Assembly: GCF_021556485.1 (NCBI RefSeq)
Contig: NZ_JAKGBW010000022.1
Location: 1-61,721, forward strand
DNA length: 61,721 nucleotides
Source: Oceanobacillus alkalisoli
GTDB lineage: Bacteria > Bacillota > Bacilli > Bacillales > Amphibacillaceae
Direction: 5' to 3'
Shown: positions 9,027 to 18,321 of the stretch, piece after piece
How the letters are laid out: the number at the start of each line of letters is the position of its first letter
How positions within the stretch are numbered: the stretch's first letter is position 1
The notes under the pieces: generated by a model
Told to the model about the DNA's origin: nothing
The model's database searches: none
The model's input: only the letters and a program-made list of their open reading frames with translations
Program-made: the position numbers and the translations under genes

Positions 9027-10004
9027 TTAGAAGTTTACTACTTGGTTTACTTTTTCTATTATATCCTTGTGGTTTGGAAGCCAAACTTCTTCTGCTTCTG
9101 CGAACGGGTATACAGTATCTGCCGCAGTTAGACGTAATACTGGTGCTTCTAAGTGCAGAATAGCTCTTTCTTGAATTTCTGCAACTACATTTGCTGCAAC
9201 TCCAGCTTGACGCTGTGCTTCTTGAATAACTACCACACGGTTCGTCTTCTCAACAGATGCAAGGATTGTATCGTAATCGATTGGTGATACCGTACGTAAG
9301 TCGATTACTTCTGCTTCAATACCATCTTCTGCAAGCTCATCAGCCGCTTTTAGTGCTGCGTGTACCATTGCACCATAAGCAACTAGTGTAACATCTTTAC
9401 CTTCGCGCTTTACAGCCGCTTTTCCTAATGGAATTGTATATCCTTCTTCCGGTACTTCTTCACGGAATGAACGGTAAAGCTTCATATGCTCAAGGAAAAT
9501 TACCGGATCATTATCACGGATTGCAGAAATAAGTAATCCTTTCGCTTCGTATGGAGTAGATGGGATTACAACTTTAAGACCAGGTTGTTGTGCAACAAGC
9601 CCTTCCAGTGAATCTGCGTGAAGTTCAGGTGTATGAACTCCTCCTCCAAATGGTGCACGAACCGTAATTGGTGCTTGATGCGTACCACCAGAACGGTAAC
9701 GCATTCTAGCCATTTGTCCACTAACAGAGTCCATTACTTCAAATAAGAAGCCGAAAAACTGAATTTCTGGAACTGGACGGAAACCTTGAGTAGCAAGTCC
9801 GATTGCAAGTCCTCCGATCCCTGACTCAGCAAGCGGAGTATCAAATACACGTTCTTCACCAAACTCTGCCTGCAAACCTTCTGTCGCACGGAAAACTCCA
9901 CCGTTTTGTCCAACGTCTTCACCAAACACAAGTACGTTTTCATCATTCTTCAATTCGTTACGCATTGCGTCTGTAATTGCTTGAATCATTGTCATTTGCG
10001 CCAT
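9027..10004 (-). CDS. pdhB: Pyruvate dehydrogenase E1 component, beta subunit
   Basis: This 325-residue transketolase-like subunit pairs with PdhA to form the thiamine-diphosphate-dependent E1 that decarboxylates pyruvate. It begins with the conserved [11 protein letters not shown] block and contains [17 protein letters not shown] near residue 28, the cofactor-pocket [10 protein letters not shown] and [15 protein letters not shown], and the C-terminal [12 protein letters not shown]. It is separated from pdhA by 3 bp and so is translationally linked, as in other Bacillaceae. Confidence 0.97.
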   Translation of the reverse strand: MAQMTMIQAITDAMRNELKNDENVLVFGEDVGQNGGVFRATEGLQAEFGEERVFDTPLAESGIGGLAIGLATQGFRPVPEIQFFGFLFEVMDSVSGQMARMRYRSGGTHQAPITVRAPFGGGVHTPELHADSLEGLVAQQPGLKVVIPSTPYEAKGLLISAIRDNDPVIFLEHMKLYRSFREEVPEEGYTIPLGKAAVKREGKDVTLVAYGAMVHAALKAADELAEDGIEAEVIDLRTVSPIDYDTILASVEKTNRVVVIQEAQRQAGVAANVVAEIQERAILHLEAPVLRLTAADTVYPFAEAEEVWLPNHKDIIEKVNQVVNF

Positions 10005-10007
10005 GAT

Positions 10008-11120
<1,113 letters not shown>

Positions 11121-11241
11121 TTATTATTGGGAGTAAACACTCCCACTCCATTCATGCCCAACAACTCGGGGCGGATCTTCTTCACCTCAAACTGTTATAT
11201 AGATTCCCGCAAAAAAACTAGTACAAAACCTGTACAATTAA

Positions 11242-11270
11242 ATCTTAGCTTAAATTCCTCAATAGGTCAA
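11242..11270 (-). promoter_or_regulatory. Candidate sigma-A promoter of pdhABCD
   Basis: Read on the minus strand, TTGACC (11265-11270) and TAAGAT (11242-11247) are separated by exactly 17 bp. This gives a 5' leader of roughly 140 nt before pdhA. It was found by eye; no start site is known. Confidence 0.55.
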
Positions 11271-11271
11271 A

Positions 11272-11301
11272 CACTTTAACTTCACTCACTTTAACTTCAC
11301 T
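11272..11301. repeat. Tandem 15-bp repeat abutting the pdh promoter
   Basis: CACTTTAACTTCACT occurs twice head to tail without a mismatch (11272-11286 and 11287-11301). It begins one base beyond the -35 box of the predicted pdh promoter, where an activator or UP element would sit. Confidence 0.8.
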
Positions 11302-11433
11302 TTACCCTTAATGATGTAAGCCTAACCACCAAATAATGTTATAGTACAAAATTTCTTCACGGTTCTGTCCCACCACAGTTTTAACAACATCACTAATACA
11401 GGTATAGTTTAATCTATATAGATAAAATGGGCA

Positions 11434-11476
11434 AAAAAACAAACCTTATGCACCAGATTCATTCTGCATAAGGTTT
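11434..11476 (-). terminator. Terminator of the ykyA-like gene
   Basis: A perfect 12-bp stem (AAACCTTATGCA at 11441-11452, TGCATAAGGTTT at 11465-11476) is followed on the minus strand by GTTTTTTTG. It separates the lipoprotein gene from the pdh leader. The remaining stretch up to pdhA (about 11100-11430) holds only the pdh promoter and repeat described separately. Confidence 0.85.
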
Positions 11477-11483
11477 TAATGTA

Positions 11484-12143
11484 TTATTCTTCTTCAAATG
11501 TCACTTCCATATTAGCCGCTTCATAAAACGCTTGTTTCAATTCATTATATCCGACCGTTAATTCATTAAACGTATCATTCGCAGTTAATATTTGTTCATA
11601 TGTTGCATTTATTTTTTCAATCTGTTCATTCAATACTTCTTGTTCCACTTCTTCATCTTGCAACAAAGTATACAATTCAGTTTCTAAATCGAGCGATTGC
11701 TTGTATGCTTCATACAGATCATCATATGTAATATAACGGTCCATCATTGTCTGATACATTTCTTCGCCTTTTGTCTTTGCGTCTCCTTCTTCAAGGTCAT
11801 CAAGCAGCGCTTCAATTGATTGGAATTCCTCTTTAGCCGCCTGTATGCTCTCACTTTCAACATCAATCTTTTCTTTGCGCTCCTCTATCAATGCAATAGC
11901 ATCTTGCGAAAGCTTTGTAATTTCTTCAAAATCATCCATTCCCAGATCAATTACTTGAGCATAAATTTCTTGTTCCTGCTTTTCAAGCTCTGTAATCTCA
12001 CTTTGCTGTGCTTCAAATTCTTGTTCAAGTACAACGGTTTCCTCTAAATGTGTATGTATTTTCTCCTCTGTACTCTCACTGCTGCACGCCGATAAGACGA
12101 TGAGTAATAATCCAAACATAAGTACTGTTTTCTTCCAAGTCAT
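11484..12143 (-). CDS. ykyA: YkyA-type coiled-coil lipoprotein
   Basis: This lipoprotein of about 219 residues has a signal peptide with lipobox LSAC, followed by an almost entirely helical Glu/Gln/Leu-rich region predicted to form coiled coils. Its position between def and pdhA and its architecture match YkyA of Bacillus, a putative cell-wall-binding lipoprotein of unknown role. The ATG at 12143 is preferred to the one at 12164 because AGGAGG lies 9 bp upstream of it, inside the longer reading frame. Confidence 0.82.
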   Translation of the reverse strand: MTWKKTVLMFGLLLIVLSACSSESTEEKIHTHLEETVVLEQEFEAQQSEITELEKQEQEIYAQVIDLGMDDFEEITKLSQDAIALIEERKEKIDVESESIQAAKEEFQSIEALLDDLEEGDAKTKGEEMYQTMMDRYITYDDLYEAYKQSLDLETELYTLLQDEEVEQEVLNEQIEKINATYEQILTANDTFNELTVGYNELKQAFYEAANMEVTFEEE

Positions 12144-12228
12144 AACCTTTAACCTCCTAGACATCTAATTCATGAGTATGTTTTTAGAGTATATCATAAA
12201 TTAAGTTCGAACTGATAGACAATTATCA

Positions 12229-12390
12229 TGGCCTTTCCTGGTAGCAGTCCAGACACCTTGAGACTCCGGTTAGACTTGGCGAGACCCCTTAGTGCTCAGC
12301 GTGAGGAGGCTTGTCGACCGCTCAGCAGGTGCGAGAGGTGTCTGGACTGCGGACCTCCCGTAGAAAGTGCACACTTACGCTGAATGAAAG
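12229..12390. repeat. Palindromic intergenic repeat, type A copy 2
   Basis: This is the second copy of the repeat at 1830-1990. The outer stem is perfect over 15 bp (GCAGTCCAGACACCT at 12244-12258 and AGGTGTCTGGACTGC at 12336-12350). The left boundary GGCCTTTCCTGGTAGCAG and right boundary GCGGACCTCC followed by GTAGAAAGT are shared. The inner hairpin has decayed, but the GAGGAGGCT block remains. It lies between ykyA and def. Confidence 0.75.
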
Positions 12391-12488
12391 CAATTGGCGA
12401 TTTTTTTAGATGCGAAAGTTGAGCATTTCAGATATGATAAGATGGAGTAAGAAAACTGATTAATTCACTATAGTAAGGAGAAATAGAT

Positions 12489-13040
12489 ATGATTACAATG
12501 AAGGATATTGTACGTGAAGGCCACCCTTCGTTAACGAAAGTTGCTGAAGAAGTAAGACTGCCATTAACAGAAGATGAAAAGCAGCTTTTAAAAGATATGC
12601 TTACATTTCTTAAAAACAGTCAAGATGATGAAATTGCTGAAGAATATGGATTGCGTGCAGGTGTAGGTCTTGCCGCCCCGCAACTAGGGATTGAAAAGCA
12701 GATGTTCACCGTTTTTTATGTAGATGAGAAAGGCAAAGTTCATGAACATGCCCTCGTCAATCCAAAGATTGTTTCTCACTCTGTTGAAAAAACATTTCTG
12801 CCCACAGGAGAAGGTTGTTTGTCCGTGGACAGGGAAGTAGAAGGTTATGTCCCGCGTTATACAAGAATTACTGTTAAAGCTTTTGATATCGACAATAATC
12901 CAATCAAATTACGGTTGAAAGGGTATCTTGCAGTCGTATTCCAACATGAAATTGATCATTTGAATGGTATCATGTTTTACGACCGTATTAATCAAGAGAA
13001 CCCGTTCCATATTCCGGAAAATTCAAAGCCCCTTGAATAA
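12489..13040 (+). CDS. def: Peptide deformylase
   Basis: This 183-residue metalloenzyme removes the formyl group from nascent proteins. All three signature motifs are present: [10 protein letters not shown] near residue 58, EGCLSV near 111 with the metal-binding cysteine, and QHEIDHLNG near 154 with the two metal histidines and catalytic Glu. The insertion-bearing length is that of type 2 deformylases. The ribosome binding site AAGGAG lies 8 bp before the ATG. The position near rpoY-rnjA matches defB of B. subtilis. Confidence 0.96.
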   Translation: MITMKDIVREGHPSLTKVAEEVRLPLTEDEKQLLKDMLTFLKNSQDDEIAEEYGLRAGVGLAAPQLGIEKQMFTVFYVDEKGKVHEHALVNPKIVSHSVEKTFLPTGEGCLSVDREVEGYVPRYTRITVKAFDIDNNPIKLRLKGYLAVVFQHEIDHLNGIMFYDRINQENPFHIPENSKPLE

Positions 13041-13297
13041 TCGGAAGGTCTCCCCACCTTCCCTCTCTCTTTAATAAAGTACCTTTCAGGACAAACGTGC
13101 ATAAAATAAAGTATAAATTCCGAGGAATGACAAAAAATAGGATTACCAAAACGGAAGCAGCATGACATCTTTAGATAGTTAAGGTATCCGTTCAGCGCCA
13201 CTATTTCCAGGGTAGTTTTTTCCACTATTAAAAAGGGAATATGTACCTTTAAATAATATTTTTTTCCTTAATCATTTCAAATTTCATTGATTCGTAC

Positions 13298-13303
13298 TAT
13301 AAT
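13298..13303 (+). promoter_or_regulatory. Candidate -10 box for the 28-codon gene
   Basis: TATAAT at 13298-13303 lies about 75 bp before the small gene at 13377; the -35 region is only a weak match. The stretch from the def stop codon (13040) to here holds no other convincing feature. Confidence 0.35.
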
Positions 13304-13376
13304 GTAGATAAGAGGATTGGATCGGTAAAATGTTTTTGCTGCTTTTCTTAATATCTGAAAGGAGACGTGTGTAAAC

Positions 13377-13463
13377 ATGTTGAAGCGCCTTAGAGAAAAG
13401 CTCAAGAAACGTTTGAAAGATTTTATAGGTCAAAAAGAACGTGTGCCTACACCTTATAAATAG
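13377..13463 (+). CDS. 28-residue basic amphipathic small protein
   Basis: The ORF encodes MLKRLREKLKKRLKDFIG followed by QKERVPTPYK. It is strongly basic, predicted to be a single amphipathic helix with a proline-containing tail, and has no signal peptide. A near-consensus ribosome binding site (AAAGGAG) lies 11-12 bp upstream, and a strong hairpin terminator follows 75 bp downstream, so it looks like its own transcription unit of about 280 nt in front of rpoY-rnjA. I do not recognise a family. It may be a leader peptide, a dual-function RNA or a membrane-surface-binding peptide. Confidence 0.6.
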   Translation: MLKRLREKLKKRLKDFIGQKERVPTPYK

Positions 13464-13538
13464 AATGATTACTGTTCACCAATCAACTGGAAGTCATGCA
13501 TGCTACGGAAACTTGCAGGAATTTAATAACATCGATTA

Positions 13539-13586
13539 CATGCTAGGCGCATGACCATCGAAGCGTGCGCTCGGCATGTTTTATTT
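13539..13586 (+). terminator. Terminator or attenuator before rpoY-rnjA
   Basis: CATGC and GCGCA blocks (13539-13551) pair with TGCGC and GCATG (13566-13578) with a central internal loop, followed by TTTTATTTG. It ends the small-protein transcript or attenuates read-through into rpoY. Confidence 0.65.
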
Positions 13587-13620
13587 GCAATCAATATCTA
13601 AAAATGTCAGGAGAGATAAT

Positions 13621-13830
13621 ATGATATATAAGGTTTTATATCAAGAACTCGCAGATGAAGCTCCAGTTCGAGAACGGACGCAAAGTCTCTATATTGAAGC
13701 TGCTTCTGTAAGAGAAGTAAGAGAAAAATTAGACGATCGAAATTACAATGTAGAATATATTCAAGAATTAGATGAGGCACATCTAGAGTATGAAAAACAA
13801 TCCGATGATTTTAAAGTGGAGAATATCTAG
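13621..13830 (+). CDS. rpoY: RNA polymerase epsilon subunit (DUF1447)
   Basis: This 69-residue protein matches the Firmicutes RNA polymerase epsilon subunit (formerly YkzG). It has the N-terminal MIYKVLYQE, the middle [11 protein letters not shown] and the C-terminal [17 protein letters not shown]. The ATG at 13621 is preceded by AGGAGAG; an in-frame upstream extension has no ribosome binding site. It is two bases from rnjA, the invariant arrangement in Bacillales, and is cotranscribed with it. Confidence 0.95.
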   Translation: MIYKVLYQELADEAPVRERTQSLYIEAASVREVREKLDDRNYNVEYIQELDEAHLEYEKQSDDFKVENI

Positions 13831-13832
13831 GT

Positions 13833-15500
13833 ATGAAATTTGTGAAAAATGACCAAACCGCTGTCTTCGCACTAGGAGGACTGGGGGAAATTGGTAAAAA
13901 TACGTATGCTGTTCAATTTCAAGATGAAATCATTATAATCGACGCTGGGATTAAATTCCCTGAGGACGAGCTTCTCGGAATTGACTATGTCATCCCTGAT
14001 TATACGTATTTAGTACAAAACCAAGATAAAATTAAAGGATTATTCATCACGCACGGGCATGAGGACCATATCGGAGGGATCCCTTATCTGTTACGTGAAA
14101 TCAATGTGCCGATTTATGCTGGAAAACTTGCAATAGGTTTAATCAGATCGAAACTAGAAGAACATGGTTTACTAAGAAATGCTAAGTTAATTCCAATTAA
14201 AGAAGATGATGTTATTAAATTCCGTAAGACTTCCGTTAGTTTTTTCCGGACAACTCATAGTATTCCGGATTCCTATGGGGTTGTCGTCAAAACACCTCCA
14301 GGAAATATCGTTCATACTGGGGACTATAAGTTCGATTTCACCCCAGTTGGAGAGCATGCTGATTTAACAAAAATGGCTGAGATTGGCAAAGAAGGCGTAC
14401 TTTGCTTATTATCAGACAGTACAAACAGTGAAGTCCCTGGCTTCACCTTGTCTGAGAAAGTCGTCGGTCAAAATATCGATGATATATTCAGCCGTGTTGA
14501 TGGCAGACTAATCTTTGCCACATTCGCATCTAATATTTATCGCTTGAGCCAAGTAATTGATTCAGCTGTAAAACACAATCGAAAAGTGGCTGTGTTTGGA
14601 CGCAGTATGGAAAATGCGATTAACCTCGGGCTGGAACTCGGCTATATTCAAGCACCTAAAGACACATTTGTGGATAGTAATCAAATCAATCGCCTTCCTG
14701 CCGATGAAGTAGCGATCCTTTGTACAGGTTCTCAAGGGGAAGCAATGGCGGCTCTTTCAAGAATTGCTAACGGTACACACAAACAAGTTCAATTAATACC
14801 TGGAGACACTGTTGTATTTTCATCATCTCCAATCCCGGGAAATACAATTAGTGTTGGTCGTATCATCAATAAACTTTACCGCGCCGGTGCTGACGTAATC
14901 CACGGTAAATTAAGCAATGTGCACACGTCAGGTCACGGAGCACAAGACGAACAAAAACTGATGCTTCGTCTCATGAAACCGAAATTCTTTATGCCGATCC
15001 ACGGTGAATACCGAATGTTAAAGGAACATATCAAGCTTGCAGTTGATTGTGAAATCGAGCCAAACAATTGCTTTACTCTCGACAATGGCGATGTACTCGC
15101 ATTAAGCAAAGATACTGCAGAAGTAGCTGGAAAAATTCCTTCAGGTACGATTTATATTGACGGTAGCGGTATTGGCGATATCGGAAATATTGTTTTAAGA
15201 GACCGACGTATCCTTTCAGAAGAAGGTCTTGTGATTGTTGTTGTGAGCATCAATATGAAACAATTCAAGCTTGCAGCTGGGCCGGATATCATTTCCCGCG
15301 GGTTCGTCTACATGCGAGAATCAGAAGACCTTATCAAGGAAGCACAAGAGCTCGTAACGACACATTTAAATAAAGTAATGGAACGTAAGACAAGCCAGTG
15401 GTCGGAAATTAAAAATGAAATTACCGACACCATCGCACCATTCTTATACGAGCGCACAAAACGCCGCCCGATGGTCTTACCAATCATTATGGAAGTATAA
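13833..15500 (+). CDS. rnjA: Ribonuclease J1
   Basis: This 555-residue metallo-beta-lactamase/beta-CASP ribonuclease has 5'-to-3' exonuclease and endonuclease activity and is central to mRNA decay and rRNA maturation. The zinc-binding [10 protein letters not shown] motif lies near residue 73, [10 protein letters not shown] near 193, and the beta-CASP and C-terminal [12 protein letters not shown] and [10 protein letters not shown] motifs near 365-395. The length is full. Translation is likely coupled to rpoY. Confidence 0.97.
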   Translation: MKFVKNDQTAVFALGGLGEIGKNTYAVQFQDEIIIIDAGIKFPEDELLGIDYVIPDYTYLVQNQDKIKGLFITHGHEDHIGGIPYLLREINVPIYAGKLAIGLIRSKLEEHGLLRNAKLIPIKEDDVIKFRKTSVSFFRTTHSIPDSYGVVVKTPPGNIVHTGDYKFDFTPVGEHADLTKMAEIGKEGVLCLLSDSTNSEVPGFTLSEKVVGQNIDDIFSRVDGRLIFATFASNIYRLSQVIDSAVKHNRKVAVFGRSMENAINLGLELGYIQAPKDTFVDSNQINRLPADEVAILCTGSQGEAMAALSRIANGTHKQVQLIPGDTVVFSSSPIPGNTISVGRIINKLYRAGADVIHGKLSNVHTSGHGAQDEQKLMLRLMKPKFFMPIHGEYRMLKEHIKLAVDCEIEPNNCFTLDNGDVLALSKDTAEVAGKIPSGTIYIDGSGIGDIGNIVLRDRRILSEEGLVIVVVSINMKQFKLAAGPDIISRGFVYMRESEDLIKEAQELVTTHLNKVMERKTSQWSEIKNEITDTIAPFLYERTKRRPMVLPIIMEV

Positions 15501-15503
15501 ATT

Positions 15504-15545
15504 AAAATACATTAGCAGGCAAATACCTGCTAATGTATTTTATTG
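15504..15545. terminator. Bidirectional terminator between rnjA and ktrC
   Basis: A perfect 16-bp stem (15504-15519 with 15526-15541, arms built on ATACATTAGCAGG) has A/T-rich tails on both sides. It overlaps the ktrC stop codon and serves both convergent genes. Confidence 0.9.
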
Positions 15546-16208
15546 TTCATCAATAATAAGATGTTTTTCAAATCGGTGGATGTCATCATCTCTTCCGATG
15601 ACAAGCAATATATCCTCAGGTTCAAATATATATTCCGGACTTGGTGAGACATCGATTACCTCGCCTCTTTTAACCGCAACTACATTACAACCGAACTTTG
15701 CTCGAATATCAAGCTCAATTAATGATTCTCCAATCATTTTCCTGCCTGTTTTTACTTCGACAATGCTATGATTATCGGATAAATCGAGAAAATCGAGAAT
15801 GTTATTTGAAATAATATTTTGGGCAATTCTTCTGCCCATATCTCGCTCTGGATGGATGACACGATCCACGCCAAGTTTTCGCAGTATTTTTTCATGATAA
15901 TCATTTTGTGCTTTTACAGTTATTCGTTCAACATATAAATCTGTTAGGATTACGGTTGTTAATATACTTGCTTGGAGACTTTCCCCAATCGCTACGATCA
16001 CATGTTCAAAATTATTGATTCCAATTTCTTTTAATGATTCTTCATCGGTTGAGTCAAGGATGACAGCATGGGATGCGATATTTTTGTATTCATTTACCTT
16101 TGCTTCGTCAATATCAATTGCGAGAACTTGCTTCCCTTCCTTGCTCAATTCCCGGCAAATACTACCACCGAACCTCCCCAAACCAATCACCGCATAATCC
16201 TTACCCAT
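15540..16208 (-). CDS. ktrC: Potassium uptake regulatory subunit KtrC (RCK protein)
   Basis: This cytoplasmic gating-ring protein of about 222 residues has an N-terminal RCK_N Rossmann domain (GLGRFGGSICREL; nucleotide-binding acidic residue in VLAIDID) and a C-terminal RCK_C domain from about residue 135. KtrC forms rings that bind ATP/ADP and c-di-AMP and gate the membrane subunit KtrD, which is encoded at 29642-31006. The ATG at 16208 is chosen for its GGAGGG ribosome binding site 6 bp upstream. The location next to rnjA matches B. subtilis ykqB. Confidence 0.92.
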   Translation of the reverse strand: MGKDYAVIGLGRFGGSICRELSKEGKQVLAIDIDEAKVNEYKNIASHAVILDSTDEESLKEIGINNFEHVIVAIGESLQASILTTVILTDLYVERITVKAQNDYHEKILRKLGVDRVIHPERDMGRRIAQNIISNNILDFLDLSDNHSIVEVKTGRKMIGESLIELDIRAKFGCNVVAVKRGEVIDVSPSPEYIFEPEDILLVIGRDDDIHRFEKHLIIDEQ

Positions 16209-16244
16209 CAGTATCCCTCCAGAACTAGTCATCTTTGTAGACTT

Positions 16245-16273
16245 ATTATAACCTCTACATAAACATTGTACAA
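16245..16273 (-). promoter_or_regulatory. Sigma-A promoter of ktrC
   Basis: On the minus strand, TTGTAC (16268-16273) and a consensus TATAAT (16245-16250) are separated by 17 bp. The predicted transcript starts about 30 nt before the ktrC start codon, leaving no room for a riboswitch. Confidence 0.7.
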
Positions 16274-16277
16274 AATT

Positions 16278-16440
16278 GAAAAGTGAAACTTCATTCAGTG
16301 GGGTCTCCTTCCCTATTGAATGGTAGTTGAATAGAATCAGGGAGTTACGGACTGTTTAGTCCCCACCTTCATCAATTGGGTTTCTCTCATGTTTAGAGAT
16401 GGGGAGTATTACAGACCCGTTAATGCGTGATAAACACTCA
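16278..16440 (+). repeat. Intergenic repeat, type B copy 1
   Basis: It begins with GTGAAACTTCATTCAGTGGGG and continues with GTTGAATAGAATCAGGGAGTTA, CCCACCTTCATC and a closing GTTAATGCGTGATAAA. The same series of blocks is seen at 20216-20345 and, inverted, at 26640-26775. It lies between ktrC and the end of the ABC transporter operon. No ORF is supported within it. Confidence 0.6.
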
Positions 16441-16468
16441 TGCTTTCTGCTGGAGTTCTTTTGTTTCT

Positions 16469-18304
16469 TTACAAGGAATCAAGCATGGTAAATTGGGATT
16501 TGACTAGTTCGTAGTATTTCCCTCGTTTGGAGATAAGCATTTGGTGATTGCCGCTTTCAAGGATTTTTCCGTTTTCCAGGACGAATATCTTGTCAGCCTC
16601 CCGAATCGTTGATAGTCGATGAGCGATAATAATGGATGTTCTTCCTCTTAAAAGCAGCTTTAATGCCTCTTGTATTCTCATCTCTGACTCTGTATCGATG
16701 CTCGCTGTTGCCTCATCTAAAATAATGATCCGCGGGTTCGCAAGTAATGCTCTTGCAAAGGAAAGTAATTGCCGCTCTCCAGCTGACAGTATGTTCCCCC
16801 GCTCTTCCACCTCTGTTCGATAACCGTTAGACAGTCGTTTAATAAAACCATCTGCCCCGACAACTTTTGCTGCTTCTATTACCTCTTTATCCGTTGCGTT
16901 CGGTCTTCCGAAGCGAATATTCTCCATTATGGTACCCGAGAAGATAAACGTATCTTGTAAAACAACACTAATCTGTTCACGGATACTTGCGAGTTCGACT
17001 TCTTGAAGATTTTTCCCGTCGATCTTAACTGCACCTTTTGTTGGATCGTAAAAGCGACTAATTAAATTGGCAATTGTTGATTTACCACTTCCTGTATGAC
17101 CTACTAAAGCAATTGTTTCGCCTGCTCGGATGTCGAGTGATACTTCATGAAGAGCAATCCGTTCATCGTCATAAGAAAATTGTACATGATCAAATTGAAT
17201 ATGCCCTTTCATATCCTGAAAGATATACGCATTCTCTTTCTCTTTTACATTCGGCCGTTCATCAAGAAATTCAAATATACGCTCTGAGGAAGCCATCGCC
17301 ATCAGCAGCTGATTATACATTTGACCTAACCGAGAAATCGGCTCCCAGAACATTCCGGTAAAATAAGCAAAAGCTACGAATGTACCGATCGCAATCCCAC
17401 CATTATCTTCTCCGAGTATAATCAAATAGGAACCAAAAGCGATAAGAATGATTGTTCCGGCAGCATCACTCATATCGACAAACGGACGGAAAAATGCGCT
17501 TTTTTTCGCTGCATCTCTGAAGCTGTGAAAGAATCCTTTGTTCACCCCATCAAAAAACTCAGCATTTTCTTTTTCCTGTGAGAATGATTGAGTAATACGC
17601 ATACCTTGAATGGCTTCATTAAGATGGGAATTCATCCGCGACTGATTTATCCGGACATTTTGCCACGATCTGCGGATATTTCTTCTTAACTTGGTGGAAA
17701 TATAAAACATGATCGGTAAAACAATTAATACAGCAATCGCTAATTTGGGACTTAAAACAATGAGGATCACCATAATTCCAATTAATGTAATGGAATCCAT
17801 TAATAGATTGATGATTCCGTTTGTAAATAGTTCTTGCAGCGAGTTAATATCATTTAAAATTCGAACCAGAATCGAACCTGCTGAGCGATTATCGAAAAAT
17901 CCATGGGATAAACGTTGTACGTGGGAAAATAAATGATGACGTAAATCATAAATGACATTTTGTCCAAGCTGGTTCACCCACTTAACCCGTAACGTATTGG
18001 CAAGATAATTTAACATATACAATCCGCCGATAAACACAACGAGCCATGTCAATAATGTCGTATCCTTATTTAATATCGCAATATCAATGGCAACCTTCCC
18101 GACTAAAATCGGCACAGCCAAACGCACGAAAGTTGATACGAGCATTGCGATAACTGCTGCTGGTAAATAACTTTTCGCATAAGGTTTTAAATAAGTTAGA
18201 AGCCGCAGCATTTGCTTCCAGTTAAACGGTTTCTCAATAACTTGCTCAACAGTATAGCGAAACCGTGTCAAGTGATTTTTCTTTGTTTTACTTGTAGTTT
18301 CCAA
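16469..18304 (-). CDS. ABC exporter half-transporter, catalytic-Glu subunit (YfiC-like)
   Basis: This half-transporter of about 611 residues has a six-helix type I exporter membrane domain (about residues 40-320) and a C-terminal ATPase. It shows Walker A GHTGSGKS, the signature LSAGERQ instead of LSGGQ, Walker B IIILDEATASID with the catalytic Glu, and the H-loop AHR. The TTG at 18304 is preferred because GGAGGG lies 6 bp upstream; an ATG at 18320-18322 overlaps the stop codon of the partner gene. The partner carries the opposite defects, so the two form a heterodimeric exporter of the YfiBC/BmrCD kind. The substrate is unknown. Confidence 0.9.
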   Translation of the reverse strand: METTSKTKKNHLTRFRYTVEQVIEKPFNWKQMLRLLTYLKPYAKSYLPAAVIAMLVSTFVRLAVPILVGKVAIDIAILNKDTTLLTWLVVFIGGLYMLNYLANTLRVKWVNQLGQNVIYDLRHHLFSHVQRLSHGFFDNRSAGSILVRILNDINSLQELFTNGIINLLMDSITLIGIMVILIVLSPKLAIAVLIVLPIMFYISTKLRRNIRRSWQNVRINQSRMNSHLNEAIQGMRITQSFSQEKENAEFFDGVNKGFFHSFRDAAKKSAFFRPFVDMSDAAGTIILIAFGSYLIILGEDNGGIAIGTFVAFAYFTGMFWEPISRLGQMYNQLLMAMASSERIFEFLDERPNVKEKENAYIFQDMKGHIQFDHVQFSYDDERIALHEVSLDIRAGETIALVGHTGSGKSTIANLISRFYDPTKGAVKIDGKNLQEVELASIREQISVVLQDTFIFSGTIMENIRFGRPNATDKEVIEAAKVVGADGFIKRLSNGYRTEVEERGNILSAGERQLLSFARALLANPRIIILDEATASIDTESEMRIQEALKLLLRGRTSIIIAHRLSTIREADKIFVLENGKILESGNHQMLISKRGKYYELVKSQFTMLDSL

Positions 18305-18321
18305 CCAAAACCCTCCTTCCA

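Noticed and set aside
16209-16300. c-di-AMP (ydaO) riboswitch before ktrC or ktrD
   Set aside because: The predicted ktrC promoter lies too close to the start codon for an aptamer, and no ydaO-like conserved blocks are seen before either gene.
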